Below the pieces are notes generated by a model. That model had not been told where the DNA came from and ran no database searches. It saw only the letters and a program-made list of their open reading frames with translations. From Saturnia japonica (Eukaryota; Arthropoda; Insecta; Lepidoptera; Saturniidae), in contig CM065332.1 in NCBI GenBank assembly GCA_033032175.1, forward strand, positions 2,341,501 to 2,405,500: 64,000 nt of DNA. Direction: 5' to 3'. The position numbers and the translations under genes are program-made. Shown here piece by piece: positions 1 through 10,878 of the stretch. Each line of letters opens with the position of its first letter. The stretch's first letter is position 1.

Positions 1-672
1 AGCTGGCTTGATATCAGGTCAAACACCTTGGTACACCGAGGACCCTCCCGGAAGTCTTTAGCAACATCAGGTGACTGAACTGGGCTGGCATGACTAAACT
101 CAGCCACCACCATGCAAAATAGGTGCATATTGACATAGAGTTGTGGAAACTTAGCCTAATATAAACCTGATACCTGCTACTGGACTAGCAACTACCTGCG
201 ATTTTCTACACATTAAGTTGATTATAAAACATGATAGTAAAGTATAGCCTATAGCACTCAGGGATATTGTAGCTTCCTCTTAGGGAGAGAATGTTCAGAA
301 TTGGATCAGTAGTTTTGGAGATTATCTTCTGGGCAACTACCCATGAAGTGATGGTTGCCATTGTTTATAGACTGTATGGTACTTACCATCAGGTGCTTTA
401 CAGTCCTTTTAGAGAGCTAATAAAAAAAACGCATATAATTTACCTTTTTATAACAACAGAATAGAAATATAGATTAGTATAGATGGGATCTATTAAATGG
501 TTTAAAAAGTATAACCCTTGATAAAAAATTATACTTCATTATAAATATTAATTCTGATTAATATTTAGATGAAGATTTAAGTTACAAATATTATGTAAGT
601 AGTTGAAATTTTTAATGGATTCTGAAACAGTAATCTGTAACCATAAATCTCCATGAAAATTTCAATAATTAC
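1..672 (-). other. MON2 intron 2 (partial)
   Basis: Sequence downstream of MON2 exon 2 on the minus strand. The donor after exon 2 reads AAG|GTAATT. No further MON2 exon was recognised before the window edge. A decayed interspersed repeat occupies roughly 190-430; otherwise nothing is seen. Confidence 0.5.
190..430. repeat. Interspersed repeat with TATAGCCTAT core
   Basis: A decayed copy of a repeat recognised by 'tatagcctat..cactcaggga..gtagctt..cagtagtttt' followed by a phrase like 'gagattat'. Related copies lie at 18360-18560, 29640-29880, 54340-54560 and 59920-60145. It resembles RTE-derived 3' tails that are common in Lepidoptera; the class is inferred. Confidence 0.5.
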
Positions 673-804
673 CTTTATTATTTTCAAATCCTTGGACTCG
701 GAACCTTGCACCAACGGATAAAGAATCTGGTTGACCACTCCATACAGAGAGGCCTGTGGGTTGTTTGCAGCCAGCGATAACTTTTCTACTGCCTCATCAC
801 AAGC
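673..804 (-). CDS. mon2: MON2 coding exon 2
   Basis: Forty-four codons, acceptor TTCAAAG|GCT and donor AAG|GTAATT, phase 0 at both ends. It encodes [15 protein letters not shown] and later [17 protein letters not shown], matching the second helical repeat of the MON2 DCB domain. Confidence 0.8.
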
Positions 805-3508
805 CTTTGAATAATATAATATATATCAAGAATTATGAAAAGTAATACAGTGTAAACTCTTTATAACGTTATTGAAGTGAGCCCAACTTGGTTGGTTAGT
901 GTTAAAACCCACATATTGAAACACTCTTTATAGTGATACACCATTCTTTATTATGAAGAAATGTGTTCATATTTTTAGACAGTAAATATTTATTATCAGT
1001 ATTATTGTTTATTATCAGGTAACAAAAGACTTTGAAGCTCGAAACATCCAGGTCTGTCTAGCTTTTGTTATCCTTAATTGCCTTGAACACGCAGTATGAC
1101 GCATTGTTTTCTCGGAAGTGATGGTCTTGACCAAGCATACTGGGTACCTATCGTATTATCAGTCGTAAACCTACTTTGAAACTGTTAACATGGCCAGAAA
1201 ACGAAAAGCTATTAGTGTTGATGAAAAAGTTTGTGTGATAAGTGCGATTGAAAAGGGAGAAAATAAAAGTGACGTTGGAAGGTGTTTTGAACTATGTCAA
1301 TCCACTGTTGCTACCATTTGGAAAAACCAAAAAACAATTCAACAGGCGGCGCTGGAAGGAAACTCTTCTAAAAAATTAAGAAAGCCAAAATTCGAAGGCT
1401 TAGATCAGGCAATGTTGTCGTGGTTTAACAATCAGCGCCAGAATAATGTACCCATCTCGGGGCCAATTGTAAAAGCTAAGGCTGAAAAGTTTGCCAACCA
1501 ACTTGGCATAATTGACTTTATAGCATCTGAAGGTTGGCTCGGAAAATTTAAGCACAGTCACCAAATTACGTATGGTAAAATGAACGGAGAGGCGCGGGAT
1601 GTCGATATGAATGTGACTAACAATTGGATTAGTACAGTGTGGCCTAAATTAAAGATTAAGTACTCACCAGAAGACATTTTTAATGCAGATGAAACTGGCC
1701 TTTTTTTCTAGTTGACTCCTGACAAAACTTTAAAATTCAAAGGGGAAAAATGTGTTGAAGGAAAACTGTCTAAAGAGCGTATTACAGTTCTAGTGGCACA
1801 GAAAAAAGAAAGCTCTTAGTTATAGGCAAATCGAAAAACCCTCGGTGTTTCAAGAACATAAAACAGTTGCCATTTATGTACAAAGCAAACAAGTCAGCTT
1901 GGATGGCATCGCAGATTTTTGAAGAGGAAGTGAGAAAATGGGATGCTTAATTAAAATCACAGAAAATCTTGCTTCTAGTAGACAATTGTCCTGCTCACCC
2001 AATCATATCTAATCTTCGAAACATAGAGTTAGCATTTTTCCCAGCTAATACAACCAGTATTTTACAACCAATGGATCAGAGTGTAATTAAAAGTCTAAAG
2101 GGCCACTATAGACGGAAAATGTTGATGGATATGATCGAAACTGACAGCAAGGTCTCGATCAACATGCTACAAGCAGTGAACTTCTTATCAAAAGCCTGGC
2201 AAGAAGTAACAGCAGCCACTATTCAACATTCTTTTCGACATGCTGGATTATGTAGTAGCCAAGAAACTAACCAATTTGACAGTAAAGACAATCTACCACT
2301 GAGTGAATGGATAAGCCAGTTCAACATACCAAACAATTTTAATGAAGATCTACAATCGTATGAAAATATAGATGAGGATGTAGCCACAACTGGTACACTT
2401 ACAGATGAACAAATTGTTGATTTAGTGTCAAAAAGTCAGGAAACACCTGATAATCAAGATGAAGATGATCAAGTGGACAAAGCAGAATCACCACCAACAA
2501 TTCAACAAGCCCTAGATGCCGCTAAGTTGGTAGAAATTTTTTTGTTGTTTAATCAAGACGATTCCACCACATATCTAGATATGAATAGAATACATAAAAT
2601 AATACAAAACAAGTACTGGCATAGCAAAAAATGTCAGACAAAGTTATTGGACTATATGTGTAAACAATAATTTATAAACATTTATTATCTAAGACATACA
2701 TATTAAAAATTCTTGTTAATTTGGTTTTTTTTGTTCACTCCATATAACAATAACTCTCTATAACAACAAAAAATGCTCAGTCCCTTGAGTTTCGTTATAA
2801 AGAGTTTACACTGTATATTTTTATAAATTTTTGTACTTATTTTTTTGTCAATTTATTGGTCAAAATATAAACAAATGACCAAAGCATACATTACAAATTA
2901 CAAAAAAACTAGGGCTCAGTATAGTAATATTTGTACATGATTTTTATTACAATTTAAGAACAGTGATGGCTTTTGTGATACCAGTACTTAATGAAAGAGT
3001 ATTTATTTCTATTCCTGGCAACAAATACTGTCTCGAATTATTAACATGAGTCAATATATAGAGCTTCTCACAATGTTAATGTTTACAATCTTTTTAGATA
3101 GGTACAAGGTTCCAATTCACCACAAGCATACTGATATTATAATTTCAAGTTAAATAGAGATAGAATATTTTGCACAATACATAACAAAGTTTGTAACGCT
3201 TTACATGGACCTTGAAGGTTGATAGGAGGATAATTATAAATACTTTAACTGTAAAATTGTTGTTTTAAATACTATTCTTATCAAACTCTGTGTATATCTT
3301 TAAAAATTGATTTAGCATCATAAATAAATATCGGAGAAATGTAAAACATTTAAATGACTATTTAAATTAATACGAAATATTAAAAAACCTCTCTTATTTG
3401 TGGATATTTCTTCTTCGTTTCTAAGCTCAGTGTCTTGAAGTCATTCTGTAAGACTTCCATAAATTTCTTCGTGGAGTCGTCGCCAGTGACAGCACTCACG
3501 AATGCCAT
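673..3508 (-). CDS. mon2: MON2 homologue, first two coding exons (gene continues off left edge)
   Basis: Join of complement(3389..3508) and complement(673..804): 84 residues from the initiator Met, both junctions phase 0 with GT-AG ends. The N-terminal pattern ([10 protein letters not shown], then [24 protein letters not shown], and [17 protein letters not shown]) matches the N-terminal DCB region of MON2, a large Sec7-related but non-catalytic scaffold of the Golgi/trans-Golgi that works in endosome-to-Golgi trafficking. The rest of this very large protein lies outside the window. Intron 1 (805-3388) contains a whole Tigger transposon. Identification is from remembered family pattern, not a search; the gene model is well supported by phase and splice sites. 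Confidence 0.8.
848..2813 (+). mobile_element. Tigger-like (pogo) DNA transposon, 1966 bp, complete ends
   Basis: Perfect 21-bp terminal inverted repeats (848-868 and 2793-2813, beginning CAGTGTAAAC) flanked by TA duplications at 846-847 and 2814-2815. TA target sites and CAG termini are typical of pogo/Tigger. The interior encodes a CENP-B-like transposase that is now broken. It sits in intron 1 of MON2, in the opposite orientation to that gene. A deleted relative with the same ends is at 34088-34590. Confidence 0.93.
1190..2670 (+). pseudogene. Tigger transposase (CENP-B HTH + DDE), inactivated
   Basis: Reads from [14 protein letters not shown] through a CENPB_N helix-turn-helix (about residues 1-55), a Tc5/CENP-B second HTH (about 70-135) and a DDE catalytic core. 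Acidic residues: NADETG (near 1690), [10 protein letters not shown] (near 1980) and QPMDQS (near 2074), the last two separated by 30 residues (DD30D). Breaks: in-frame TAG at 1709-1711 just after the first catalytic motif, a frame change with stops near 1790-1825, and a TAA near 1949. The C-terminal part (1969-2670) is open and ends in a natural stop. No full transposase can be made from this copy. Confidence 0.9.
2816..3388. other. Remainder of MON2 intron 1
   Basis: AT-rich intronic sequence between the Tigger insertion and exon 1. No ORF or repeat was recognised. Confidence 0.4.
3389..3508 (-). CDS. mon2: MON2 coding exon 1
   Basis: Forty codons from ATG (complement of 3506-3508) to GAG|GTTTTT. 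The start was chosen because it is the first ATG of an open frame reading [16 protein letters not shown] and then the conserved MON2 N-terminal helix. The 5' flank on the minus strand is AT-rich with no obvious TATA box. Confidence 0.8.
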
Positions 3509-5409
3509 GTTTATTTTTGTTGTGTGAAATCAATTATTCACTTCACATTTTATGGAAAAATCAAAGAAATTGAAAATTATGCCGTGTACACAATCGACAT
3601 CACAATTTTCTGTTCGGAAACTAGAACTTTGACAGCTGACAATGGCTGACATTGACAATGAATTTCATTAGGATATTTTAATAAATATTTTTTAAATAAA
3701 ATTAATAAATTACTAATAAACTAAACAAGTTACTTAGTGCAAGATCAAATATTATAAAATATCAATTGCCTACATAGGCAGAACGGCAAAAAAAAAACAA
3801 ATATAATTTCGATAATTGACAACACTAACAAAATTAAAGGTAAGGTACATACCTACTTCTTCTTCTTCTTCCTAACTTGGCAACCGGTCCTCTTTAATGA
3901 AGACCATTACTGCCATTATCGAGTGAATTATAGTGTCATGTGATATGACGAGTTAGTATCCTAACAAGATGGTGGCTCCCTTGTTAGAAATTTCTAGGAA
4001 GATTTTGTGGGATCTCAGAATGAATGCTTTGAGCTTATATTTATAATCCACTTCACTTATGCACAAAAACCTAACTATATCACGCAAGACGCCACCAGTA
4101 TTACATAATATAGGGTCAAAAACCTAAGTTTATTGAATTAAAAATAAAAACCACAACATGTCACTTCAAAATCCCGCCAAAAAAAAGAACATACCTACTT
4201 AAATAGATTATCTACATGCCGCGCTACATATAAAAAATAGTTCATATAGTCGCTCCAGACTCAAGCCGTGAACACCCGTGAAAGGGCGTGAACGCGAGTG
4301 TGGATAGATTTCACGCCTATTCACGGAGTTCACGCCTGTTCGCGCCTCGGTTTCCGTTCCGAGTCGGTTTTTTGTGTCCGCGCCAAAGGGTTCGCGACGG
4401 TACGCCACGCTAACATTCACGGCGTCGCAGTTCGATTCTTTATAAATTAAATATACTAAACTAACCCCGTATGGTAATAATTCTATTCAATATTTAAATT
4501 ATTCAACATTTATGATAAAATTGCCATATTTGACTGTATTTTACCTATATCATGTTAAAATAAACATGTCTAAATCATAAATAACTAGTTATGTTTCGAT
4601 TTGTACTCGTTATCCACAATCGGCTTTTTCTTTGTTTGATTTGTATCATTAATAAGTGAATGATTATAAAATGCCTGTGCACATAGATTCAAAGACGCAG
4701 CAGCTAAAGTTACGTCCATTCAGTACGAGTGCGTGAACCAGACTGTGAACATTGTGAGTGTGGAGAGTAGTTCGCGTCGCGCTGAGTTCACAGCGTGAGT
4801 TGGAGCAGCCAATAAGAATACACCAAATTCATAACGTTGTACGTAGTAGGAGTTAGACGTATTTATCGGAACAGATTCAATTCAGACGTAGTAGAAGTGA
4901 AACCTTCACATCTGTTTTTAAATACAGAAAATGATCAAATACACACTAAATTAAAATTTATGAAAATGTACATCCATTCACAATATCATTTTCAATGAAT
5001 GCACATTTGAAATATCCATGGTAATCTAACACGATATCAATCAGTAACAGAATGTCATAAGGGTTGTCTAAAAAGTTTTTGTTTCGTGCCTTTTTTGGTG
5101 AGGTAATAAAAATTATTATTGTGTGGCAACAAACCACTTTTGTAACATTTTACCATTGCCTAAAACTTTCTATCTCATTTTCTCCCACGTTAAATCGTAT
5201 GAATTTATGTGTCTCTCTCTTTTTACTATCGCTTTAGTTTTTTCGTTTCATCAACTTTCAAATCACAACGATGCTAAAGAAGTTTTCACTTCTAAAAACA
5301 GGTGTTTCTGAGTAACAGCTCGTAACTGTTACCTCTAAAACGAACAGGCTGTTCCAGAGAGTGTTACTGTTTCAGTTTGAAACATGCTTTTCTGTGTTCT
5401 AGCATAAGG
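3509..5409. other. Intergenic region upstream of MON2
   Basis: Presumed MON2 promoter side. It holds one candidate MITE (4252-4806). The short open frames here (for example 4208-4420 minus, 5123-5311 plus) show no recognisable family and are probably chance. Confidence 0.4.
4252..4806. mobile_element. Candidate non-autonomous DNA element (imperfect inverted ends)
   Basis: The left end reads gctccagactcaagccgtga; the right end, reverse-complemented, reads gctccaactcacgctgtgaa. Both ends continue into GC-rich subterminal stretches with repeated 'gtgaac/ttcacg' words, on an AT-rich background. No target-site duplication could be settled, so the family is unknown. Confidence 0.35.
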
Positions 5410-5595
5410 ATGTTTAATACAAATCATTGATTGATCGATGGATTGATTAACGCACTCATAGATTGATTGATGGATTGACGGATTGAACGAATTGACTGAT
5501 TGATTGATGGATGGAATGTTGGATTGATGGATTGGTTAATGGATTGATTGATAAACCGATGGATTGATTGATGGTTTGTTTGATAAATAGTGGGA
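5410..5595 (+). repeat. Degenerate GATT/GATG tetranucleotide array
   Basis: Runs of gattgattgatggattga with point changes over about 180 bp. It is a decayed microsatellite just upstream of the retrotransposon insertion at 5836. Confidence 0.85.
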
Positions 5596-5835
5596 TAGTT
5601 GAATTTTAGCTCATTAGTTTTGTTTCAATGAGTACTTCCTATTACACGTATTGACGTCATTAGCACTAAGGAAATCTTGAACATATTTCTTAGAGAAAGT
5701 AATGAAAAAGGGACGTTTTAATTGTCACAAAGTTTACGTACTTTACCATTTGAATTCTTATTCTTGTATCCGATTATTACAAGGAAATCTGCTATACGTA
5801 CTGGATACAAATTTATACATAATATTAAACAGTTT

Positions 5836-6426
5836 ATGGTTATGGCTGAAAGGCTGCGCAGCTCCTCTGCTGACCTCACGGTATCGACCCCTCAGAACCG
5901 GAACCCGCTCGTAGAGATAAGGGGGGTTCTGAGTGTATTGAAGGACGAAGAGTTAATAGCGCACTTAAAGGGTCAGAATAAAGAACTCTTCAAGGATCTT
6001 ACCAAAGACGAAGAGAGAGTAACTGTGCGGTACCGGAAGAGAGCACGCAATACGCTGGAATGCCACCCAGTACTAGAAGTGATGCCGAAGCTGTGGCAGC
6101 GTCTCATCGACGCAGGGAGGGTGCACATTGGGATCTTTTACCGCCCGGTTCACGATCAATCCCCCCTTACGAGATGCTCCCTATGCCTGGGATATGGGCA
6201 CAGCAGGAGGGCGTGCAGAGAGAAGGAGGAGGCCTGCGCCAACTGCTTGGGGAAGCACCGTAGGGGGGAGTGTGAGAAGCGTGCGGAGGGGGCCGTCCCA
6301 ATGTGCGTGAACTGCCACAGGGCGAAAAGATCAAAGGGAGAAGCTGGGCATTCCGCTTTCAGTGTAGACTGCCCAGAATACATTAAATGGGATTCTATAG
6401 CCAGATCCCGGGTGGCATATTGTTAA
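5836..6426 (+). pseudogene. Retrotransposon ORF1 (gag-like), N-terminally truncated
   Basis: In the element this frame opens with MVMAERLRSSSADL and runs to TAA at 6424-6426. The open frame extends upstream into host DNA to 5722 by chance. The C-terminal half has three zinc knuckles: CSLCLGYGHSRRAC, CANCLGKHRRGEC, and a longer CVNCHRAKRS...HSAFSVDC. This arrangement is typical of gag proteins of I/R1/Jockey-group LINEs, which bind element RNA. The N-terminal coiled-coil region expected of a full gag is missing. Confidence 0.82.
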
Positions 6427-6493
6427 GGGCACCTCACCGAACAACATCACGGTTGCTACTGAGCGGGTTACGGAGTCGCCCCGGATAGCGGTA

Positions 6494-9400
6494 GTGCAAG
6501 CCAATCTGCAGAGGTCGAAATTGGCCCTGGCGGAGCTACAGTGCTGGGCCTCTCGTGGGGAGGCTTCTATAGCCCTGGTCCAAGAGCCTTATACAGGCAC
6601 GACCGGGCGACTGAAGCAGATCCCGAACACGAGAGTGATCCAGAACACGAGCGGAGCCGGGCGCGTGAAGGCAGCAGTTGTCGTGTTTGGGGATAAGGTT
6701 AAGGTAACCGTCAATCCCCAACTTATAGACGACAACATTGCTGCCGTGACCCTGCAAGCGGGCAACCTATCGCTAGGGGTGATCTCCGTCTACTTCGAGC
6801 CTAACGAGCCTATAGAGCCGTACATTGGAAAACTAGAGGGAGTCTGTGCCCAATTGGGGGTACAGAACCTGGTAGTCGGCGGCGACGTCAATGCCAAAAG
6901 CGTATGGGGGGGGTGTCGTACCTTCGACCATCGGGGTGAGGCCTACTGCTCTTTTCTAGACGCGGCGGGGCTGGAGATCCTTAATGTGGGCGAAAAACCT
7001 ACCTTTCAGGTCGTCAGGAGGGGCAGCTTGTGCACAAGCATTGTGGACGTTACAGTCTGCAGCCCCACCCTTCTTGGCAGGATCGATGATTGGAAAGTTG
7101 ACGAGAACTTAATAACTTCTGACCACAATGCTATCACCTTCACGATCCGGGTGGATGGGAAGCTTCAATGCTTTAAACCGTCCACTACCCGGATCTACAA
7201 TACCAAGAAGGTGATATGGTCGGAGTTCTCGTCAACTCTACAGGAGAGACTGTCCGAGAAGGGCCTGACGGCAGGAAGGGTAGAGTGTGTAGCCGACATT
7301 GGGGATCTGGAGTTAGCCGTGTCCGAATACCTCTCCTGCATCAAGGACACCTGTGAACAGGTGATCCCGAAGGTAGGCGGGGTGAAAAGGGTGACTCGCC
7401 CCCCCTGGTGGACGGGGGACTTGGATGCCCTCAAACGGGAGGTTGCGCGGAGGAAGAGGAGGATCCGTTGCGCCGCCCCACACAGGAGGCCTTACGTTGT
7501 TGCCGACTATCTTGATGCCCTTGAGGACTTCAAGAGAGAGGTAGCGAGCGCTCAAACCGGGAGTTGGAAGGAGTTTTGTTCGACGCAAGAGCACGAGAGC
7601 ATGTGGGACGGCGTCTACAGAGTCTTGCGGAGGACTGAGCGGAGGCGAGAGGAGGTCCTTTTGGCGGGCCCCAGCGGAGCCATTTTAAACCCGCAGGGGT
7701 CGGCCGACCTCCTAGCCAGTACGCTGTTCCCGGCAGATGAGGTGGGCGCTGATACCGAAGCTCAGAGGGCAATCAGGACAGCGACTGAGGGGCGCCTCCC
7801 CGGCTGGCCACGGGGACTGTCGGCTGCGGACCCACCCTTTACCCAGGAGGAGATAGAGCGGGTGTGTAAAGAGATTCACCCGCGAAAAGCTCCTGGGGGG
7901 GATGGTTTCACAGCTGACATATGCACGCATGCGGTTTTGGGGGAGGGGAGAATGGCGCTTTTTCAGGCACTGGTTAATAAGTGCCTGGAATTGGGCCATT
8001 TTCCCCATCCCTGGAAGATCGCAACTGTGTGCATTCTCCGGAAGCCAGCTAGGGAGGATTACACATCGCCGAAATCCTACCGTCCTATTGGCCTCTTGCC
8101 GGTGTTGGGCAAGATTCTGGAAAAGCTCTTGGTTCGACGTTTACGCTGGCACTTGCTACCAAAACTCAGCGTGCGGCAATATGGGTTCATGCCACAGCGC
8201 AGCACGGAAGATGCTCTCTATGATCTGGTGGCTTACGTACGATCGAAGGTAGAGGCGAAGGAGATCGTCGTCGTGGTGTCGCTGGACATAGAGGGCGCGT
8301 TCGATAACGCGTGGTGGCCTGCGCTGAAGTCCCAGCTCGTGGCCAAAAGGTGCCCTGAAAATTTGTACGATGTGGTTCTGTCATATCTTGAGGGTCGACG
8401 TATTGAGCTAAGTTATGCCGGTTGTCAGGTGAGTTGAGAGTCTTCAAGGGGTTGTGTCCAGGGATCGATCGCTGGGCCGACCTTTTGGAACCTTATACTC
8501 GATTCCCTGTTGGTGAAGCTCGAGGTCGCGGGAGTGTACTGCCAGGCCTTTGCGGACGACGTCGTCCTGGTTTTCTCTGGGGGGGAGGTCGGGCCCATGC
8601 AGGAATTCGCGTGCCGGACCCTGCAGACCGTGGTGGACTGGGGTGTCGAAAATAAGCTCTCCTTTGCTCCGCTTAAGACCAAAGCGATGGTGCTTACGAG
8701 GAGGCTTAAGTTCGACACCCCAGTTCTATCCATGGGAGGTGTCCGGTTACCATTGGAGAAGGAGTTCCGCCTGCTGGGCCTGATTTTGGACAGGAAGCTC
8801 ACCTTTGAGGCACACGCCGCTGTTGCCTGCAAGAAGGCGGCAGATATTTATAAGCAGCTGGCGTGTGCAGCTCGGGTGAGCTGGGGCCTAAACCCGGAGA
8901 TTGTCAGGACGATTTACGTCGCAGTAATTGAACCTATTGTCCTGTATGCAGCTAATGTGTGGGGCCCCTCTGCAGCGAAGATCTCGATCAGGAACAGATT
9001 AGGCTCGCTGCAGAGGGGTTTTGCGCTAAAAATCTGTAGGGCATACAGGACCGTTTCATTAACGGCTGCATTGGTTCTGGCAGACTTGCTTCCGCTTGAT
9101 CTCCGCGCCCAAGAGGTTTACAGACTATATCGTGCAAAGAGAGGCCTGCAACTGGACGAGATCGTGGTTGACCGTGTGTTGGAGCGGCCGGTTAGCTTCG
9201 CCGACTATCCGCATCCTGTGCATTGTGTTGGTGAAGCGTACGAGAGCCTGGAAGTCCTCCCTGAGTCCGGCGGCTCCGGGATCTTCACCGACGGCAGTAA
9301 GATCGACGGTGGAGTGGGAGCCGCTGTGACTTGGTTTAAGAAAGGACGTGAGACCAGGTTCTCCACGTTTCGCCTAGAGTCCTTCTGCTCTGTTTTTCAA

Positions 9401-10135
9401 GCCGAACTGTTTGCGTTGCACAGAGCGGTACAGATGGTCCATAAGGCTGGTGACGGGGAGGTCAGTATTTACAGTGACTCTAAGTCGTCGCTGGAGATGC
9501 TGGCTAACCCAGTCCCGCCTCACCGTCTGGCTCTCGCGACGCAGACGGCGATTCGTGCTATTCGAGCGGAGGGGCGAGTGGTGCACTTGTACTGGGTGCG
9601 TGCTCACGTCGGCACTGTCGGTAACGAACGTGCTGATGTGTTGGCGAAGAGGGCCGCCCACAAGAAGACCGTGGCCGACTACGATCAGTATCCGGTGTCA
9701 TATGCAAAGAAAATCATACGAGAGGAGACTGTCCTTAAGTGGCAGGAGCGCTACGAGTCCTCAGACACGGGTGAGGTGACGCGGGCCTTCTTCCCCAATG
9801 TGGCAGACGCCCATCGGGTGTTGAGGAAGGTCGATCTGTTACCCGCCCATGTCCAAGCCCTTACGGGCCATGGAGGATTTGCGGCGTACCTGTACCGCTT
9901 CAAGATCAAGGATAGTCCCGCGTGTGAATGCGACCCGGATACGGCCGAGACAATCTTTCACCTCATCATAGATTGTCCGCGTTTCGGCTCGCCCAGGTTT
10001 GACCTTGAGTCCAGGCTTGGTTGCAGGATTGAGAGGGAATTGCTGCATACCATGATGGTTGAAGATGATGTGAGGGGTATATTTTTAAAATTCATGGAAA
10101 AAATCATAAAGATAGCCTGTAAACGCAATAAATAG
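6494..10135 (+). pseudogene. Retrotransposon ORF2: endonuclease, RT, RNase H; one in-frame stop
   Basis: About 1213 codons in one frame, interrupted only by TGA at 8435-8437. Endonuclease (first ~230 residues): VQANLQRSKLAL, VQEPYTG, GGDVNAKSVWGG, SDHNAI. Reverse transcriptase: KAPGGDG near 7890, GFMPQRSTEDALYDLV near 8190, SLDIEGAFDN near 8280, and the FADD catalytic box near 8550. RNase H: IFTDGSKIDGGVGAA near 9285, and SDSKSSLEML near 9475. Zinc knuckle: CECDPDTAETIFHLIIDC near 9925. The frame is open upstream of 6494 as far as the ORF1 overlap, so the true start is probably earlier. The stop lies in the RT just before SSRGCVQGS, so the encoded polyprotein would lack the catalytic FADD box. 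Confidence 0.88.
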
Positions 10136-10785
10136 GTAGGAAAAATCTTTGTTAATTTTGATACTGGAAAATTTGTGATTGTTAGATTAAATTGATTATA
10201 TGTGGATTGTTGTAAATAGATGGTAAGGAATTGTGATTTATATAGACTAATGATGTTAATTTTATTATTATTTAATTACTGTTGTTATTTTGACATGTGA
10301 GTTAATTTTGTAATTAATTGATTTTGTAATGTATTGTTGTAAGTTTTGTTTTTTTTTTAAAAGAAATAAAATGGGAAATTAGGTTTAGGGAATAAAAGTC
10401 AGTGAAGAGAAAGAAAGGGTCGTAGTTAATAAATAGAAAGGGGTAACTAGGAGTAGGGACCAGCTTAAATGAGTCGTAGGAGAGAATGTGGGATTTATAA
10501 AATAAGAGTACTTAAATAATTAATTAGAACATCTTTCTCTGATTATGTTAGAGACTTTCTTAGGGGGGTGGGGTTCATTAACCCACCCATTAATAATAAT
10601 AACAGTTTTTGCATCCAATTATGCGATCTGGCAGCCCTGTAGTGTGGTATACTTCAGATAAACTCTCTATAATACAGTCTATTATCTCTGCTGTCTATGG
10701 CGGTATACAGCATAGTCCATTAACCAAGTATACAGTATGTATCTTTCTGTATAATAAATAATACAGAAGTCTGTAGGATAGCGAA

Positions 10786-10878
10786 CTATCGTCGCGACAG
10801 TTCGTAAGACGAGACCGTCGCAACGCGTTTGGCTTTTATTAGGTATTGTTGTCCCACCATGCCGTGGTCTTTGGCCAT
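10786..10878 (-). other. Small 30-codon ORF of unknown nature
   Basis: Minus-strand ATG in the good context AATCATGG, reading MAKDHGMVGQQYLIKAKRVA and ending in TAG. Its base composition is more GC-rich than the flanks. No family was recognised; it could be a first coding exon, a transposon remnant or chance. Confidence 0.15.

Larger units (their letters stand above)
5836..10600 (+). mobile_element. Non-LTR retrotransposon, R1/I-like, 5'-truncated, with TSD
   Basis: GC-rich 4.77-kb insert in AT-rich DNA. It is bounded by AACAGTTT at 5828-5835 and again at 10601-10608, an apparent 8-bp target-site duplication. Order: 3' part of a gag ORF with three CCHC knuckles, ORF2 with AP endonuclease, reverse transcriptase, RNase H and a C-terminal zinc knuckle, then a 465-bp 3' UTR that ends in a short GC hairpin (about 10565-10588) and a (TAA)n tail. 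The start inside ORF1 indicates 5' truncation during insertion. The clade assignment (R1 or I group) rests on gag knuckles, RNase H and the TAA tail and is tentative. Confidence 0.88.

Noticed and set aside
7313..8008. Minus-strand ORFs inside the LINE ORF2 region
   Set aside because: Antisense shadows of the GC-rich ORF2 frame.
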